Below, piece after piece: positions 63,524 through 64,000 of a stretch of DNA of 64,000 nt. The stretch is from Luteolibacter rhizosphaerae (GTDB taxonomy: Bacteria > Verrucomicrobiota > Verrucomicrobiia > Verrucomicrobiales > Akkermansiaceae). The DNA is taken from positions 186,001 through 250,000 of the forward strand of contig NZ_JAPDDR010000003.1 in NCBI RefSeq assembly GCF_025950095.1, written 5' to 3'. How positions within the stretch are numbered: the first letter of the stretch is position 1; each line of letters starts with the position of its first letter. The notes beneath the pieces were generated by a model, which saw only the letters and a program-made list of their open reading frames with translations, made no database searches and was not told the origin of the DNA. The translations under genes were made by a program, and so were the position numbers.

Positions 63524-64000
63524 TGGCAGAGGCCTTCGATGTCGCATCATTCCTGAAGGAGTTCGGCGAACTCGCGGAAAGCCGTGGCTTCATCCGCCGC
63601 CATCTCTGTGACACGGATGCCGGGCCGCTGCTGGCTTGGGAGCGGCTTGATGGCACCGCGCCGGACTACATCTCCGCCGGAATGCATGGCGACGAGCCGG
63701 CCGGCCCGCTTGCGGCGCTGGAGCTCCTGCGTTCGGGCGTGCTGGACACCGGCGCTTGGGCGATCTGCCCGGCACTGAATCCCACCGGGCTGGCCCTGGG
63801 CACCCGCGAAAATGGCGCGGGGATCGACCTGAACCGCGACTATCTGGCGCTGAGCACGGAGGAGGTCCGCACCCACACTGCTTGGCTCGCCTCCTTTCCT
63901 TGTCCGCGCTTCTTCGCCTCGCTGCACGAGGACTGGGAGACTTCCGGCTTCTACTTCTACGAGATCAACCTGCTGGAAGACCGGCCCGAACGTGCCGCAG
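63524..64000 (+). CDS. M14-like zinc carboxypeptidase / succinylglutamate desuccinylase-type protein, 3' end cut by window
   Basis: The first 159 residues are present and the frame runs off the right edge. The zinc motif HGDEPAGPLAALELL (HxxE), CPALNPTGLALGTRENGAGIDLNRDYL, and SLHEDWETSGFYFYE (second zinc His) are typical of M14 peptidases and desuccinylases. The exact substrate cannot be told from this part. It is 66 bp after the terC-like gene. Confidence 0.85.

Overview
The window is GC-rich bacterial chromosome, densely coding on both strands, with no tRNA, rRNA, IS element, phage or CRISPR visible. A Verrucomicrobiota host (Luteolibacter/Verrucomicrobiaceae-like) is inferred from three things. 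One predicted protein carries a PEP-CTERM sorting tail. There are very large secreted proteins combining lamin-tail, CotH and jelly-roll domains. Six secreted proteins share a C-terminal cassette built around a DPDGDGxxNLxEYAxGxxP motif. No gap between genes exceeds about 200 bp.

Layout. 1-8.7 kb: an unrecognised large protein, an HtrA-type protease, an OmpA-like protein, queA, an AAA ATPase and a secreted trypsin-like protease. 8.7-17.2 kb: a minus-strand copper/metal island holding a csoR-type repressor with its operator, a Cys-rich metal permease, a multicopper oxidase fused to a CopB-like beta-barrel, two YHS-like lipoproteins, an HMA protein, a small predicted outer-membrane protein, and two paralogous Cys-rich secreted proteins. 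An ankyrin/L,D-transpeptidase fusion lies at its downstream end. 17.3-19.1 kb: prfB with its programmed +1 frameshift, and a secreted glutathione peroxidase. 19.2-22.6 kb: malonate uptake and activation (GntR regulator, MadL, MadM, MatB) with MatR-like palindromes. 22.7-28.5 kb: a PEP-CTERM protein and a 1042-aa SGNH-hydrolase protein sharing a repeated domain, then an EEP-family phosphatase/nuclease and a CBM9-like protein. 28.6-30.5 kb: ECF sigma, anti-sigma and fasciclin. 30.8-34.4 kb: a gingipain-like (C25) protein and an ELWxxDGT-repeat protein. 34.4-37.5 kb: ankyrin protein, catalase and divergent OxyR. 37.5-40.3 kb: BlaI and an M56-peptidase/penicillin-binding-protein fusion. 40.4-45.6 kb: PPOX stress protein, a TIGR03943/permease pair, a DCC oxidoreductase, a lone ExbD, a LysR regulator and ApbE. 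45.8-60.7 kb: three giant CotH/lamin-tail secreted proteins in tandem. 60.7-64 kb: UspA, a VOC protein, an alpha/beta hydrolase, TerC, and the start of an M14-type metallopeptidase cut by the window edge.

How the genes fit together. The metal island looks like an envelope-centred copper defence: sensor, inner-membrane permease, periplasmic/outer-membrane oxidase, and small Cys-rich or HMA binding proteins. OxyR with catalase, the ECF/fasciclin unit, glutathione peroxidase and UspA add oxidative and envelope stress functions. MadLM and MatB import malonate and convert it to malonyl-CoA; no decarboxylase is present here. The most unusual items are the oxidase-CopB fusion, the two related Cys-rich proteins bracketing the metal island, the M56/PBP fusion whose transpeptidase motifs are degenerate, and a 24-bp element shared upstream of two of the giant CotH genes.
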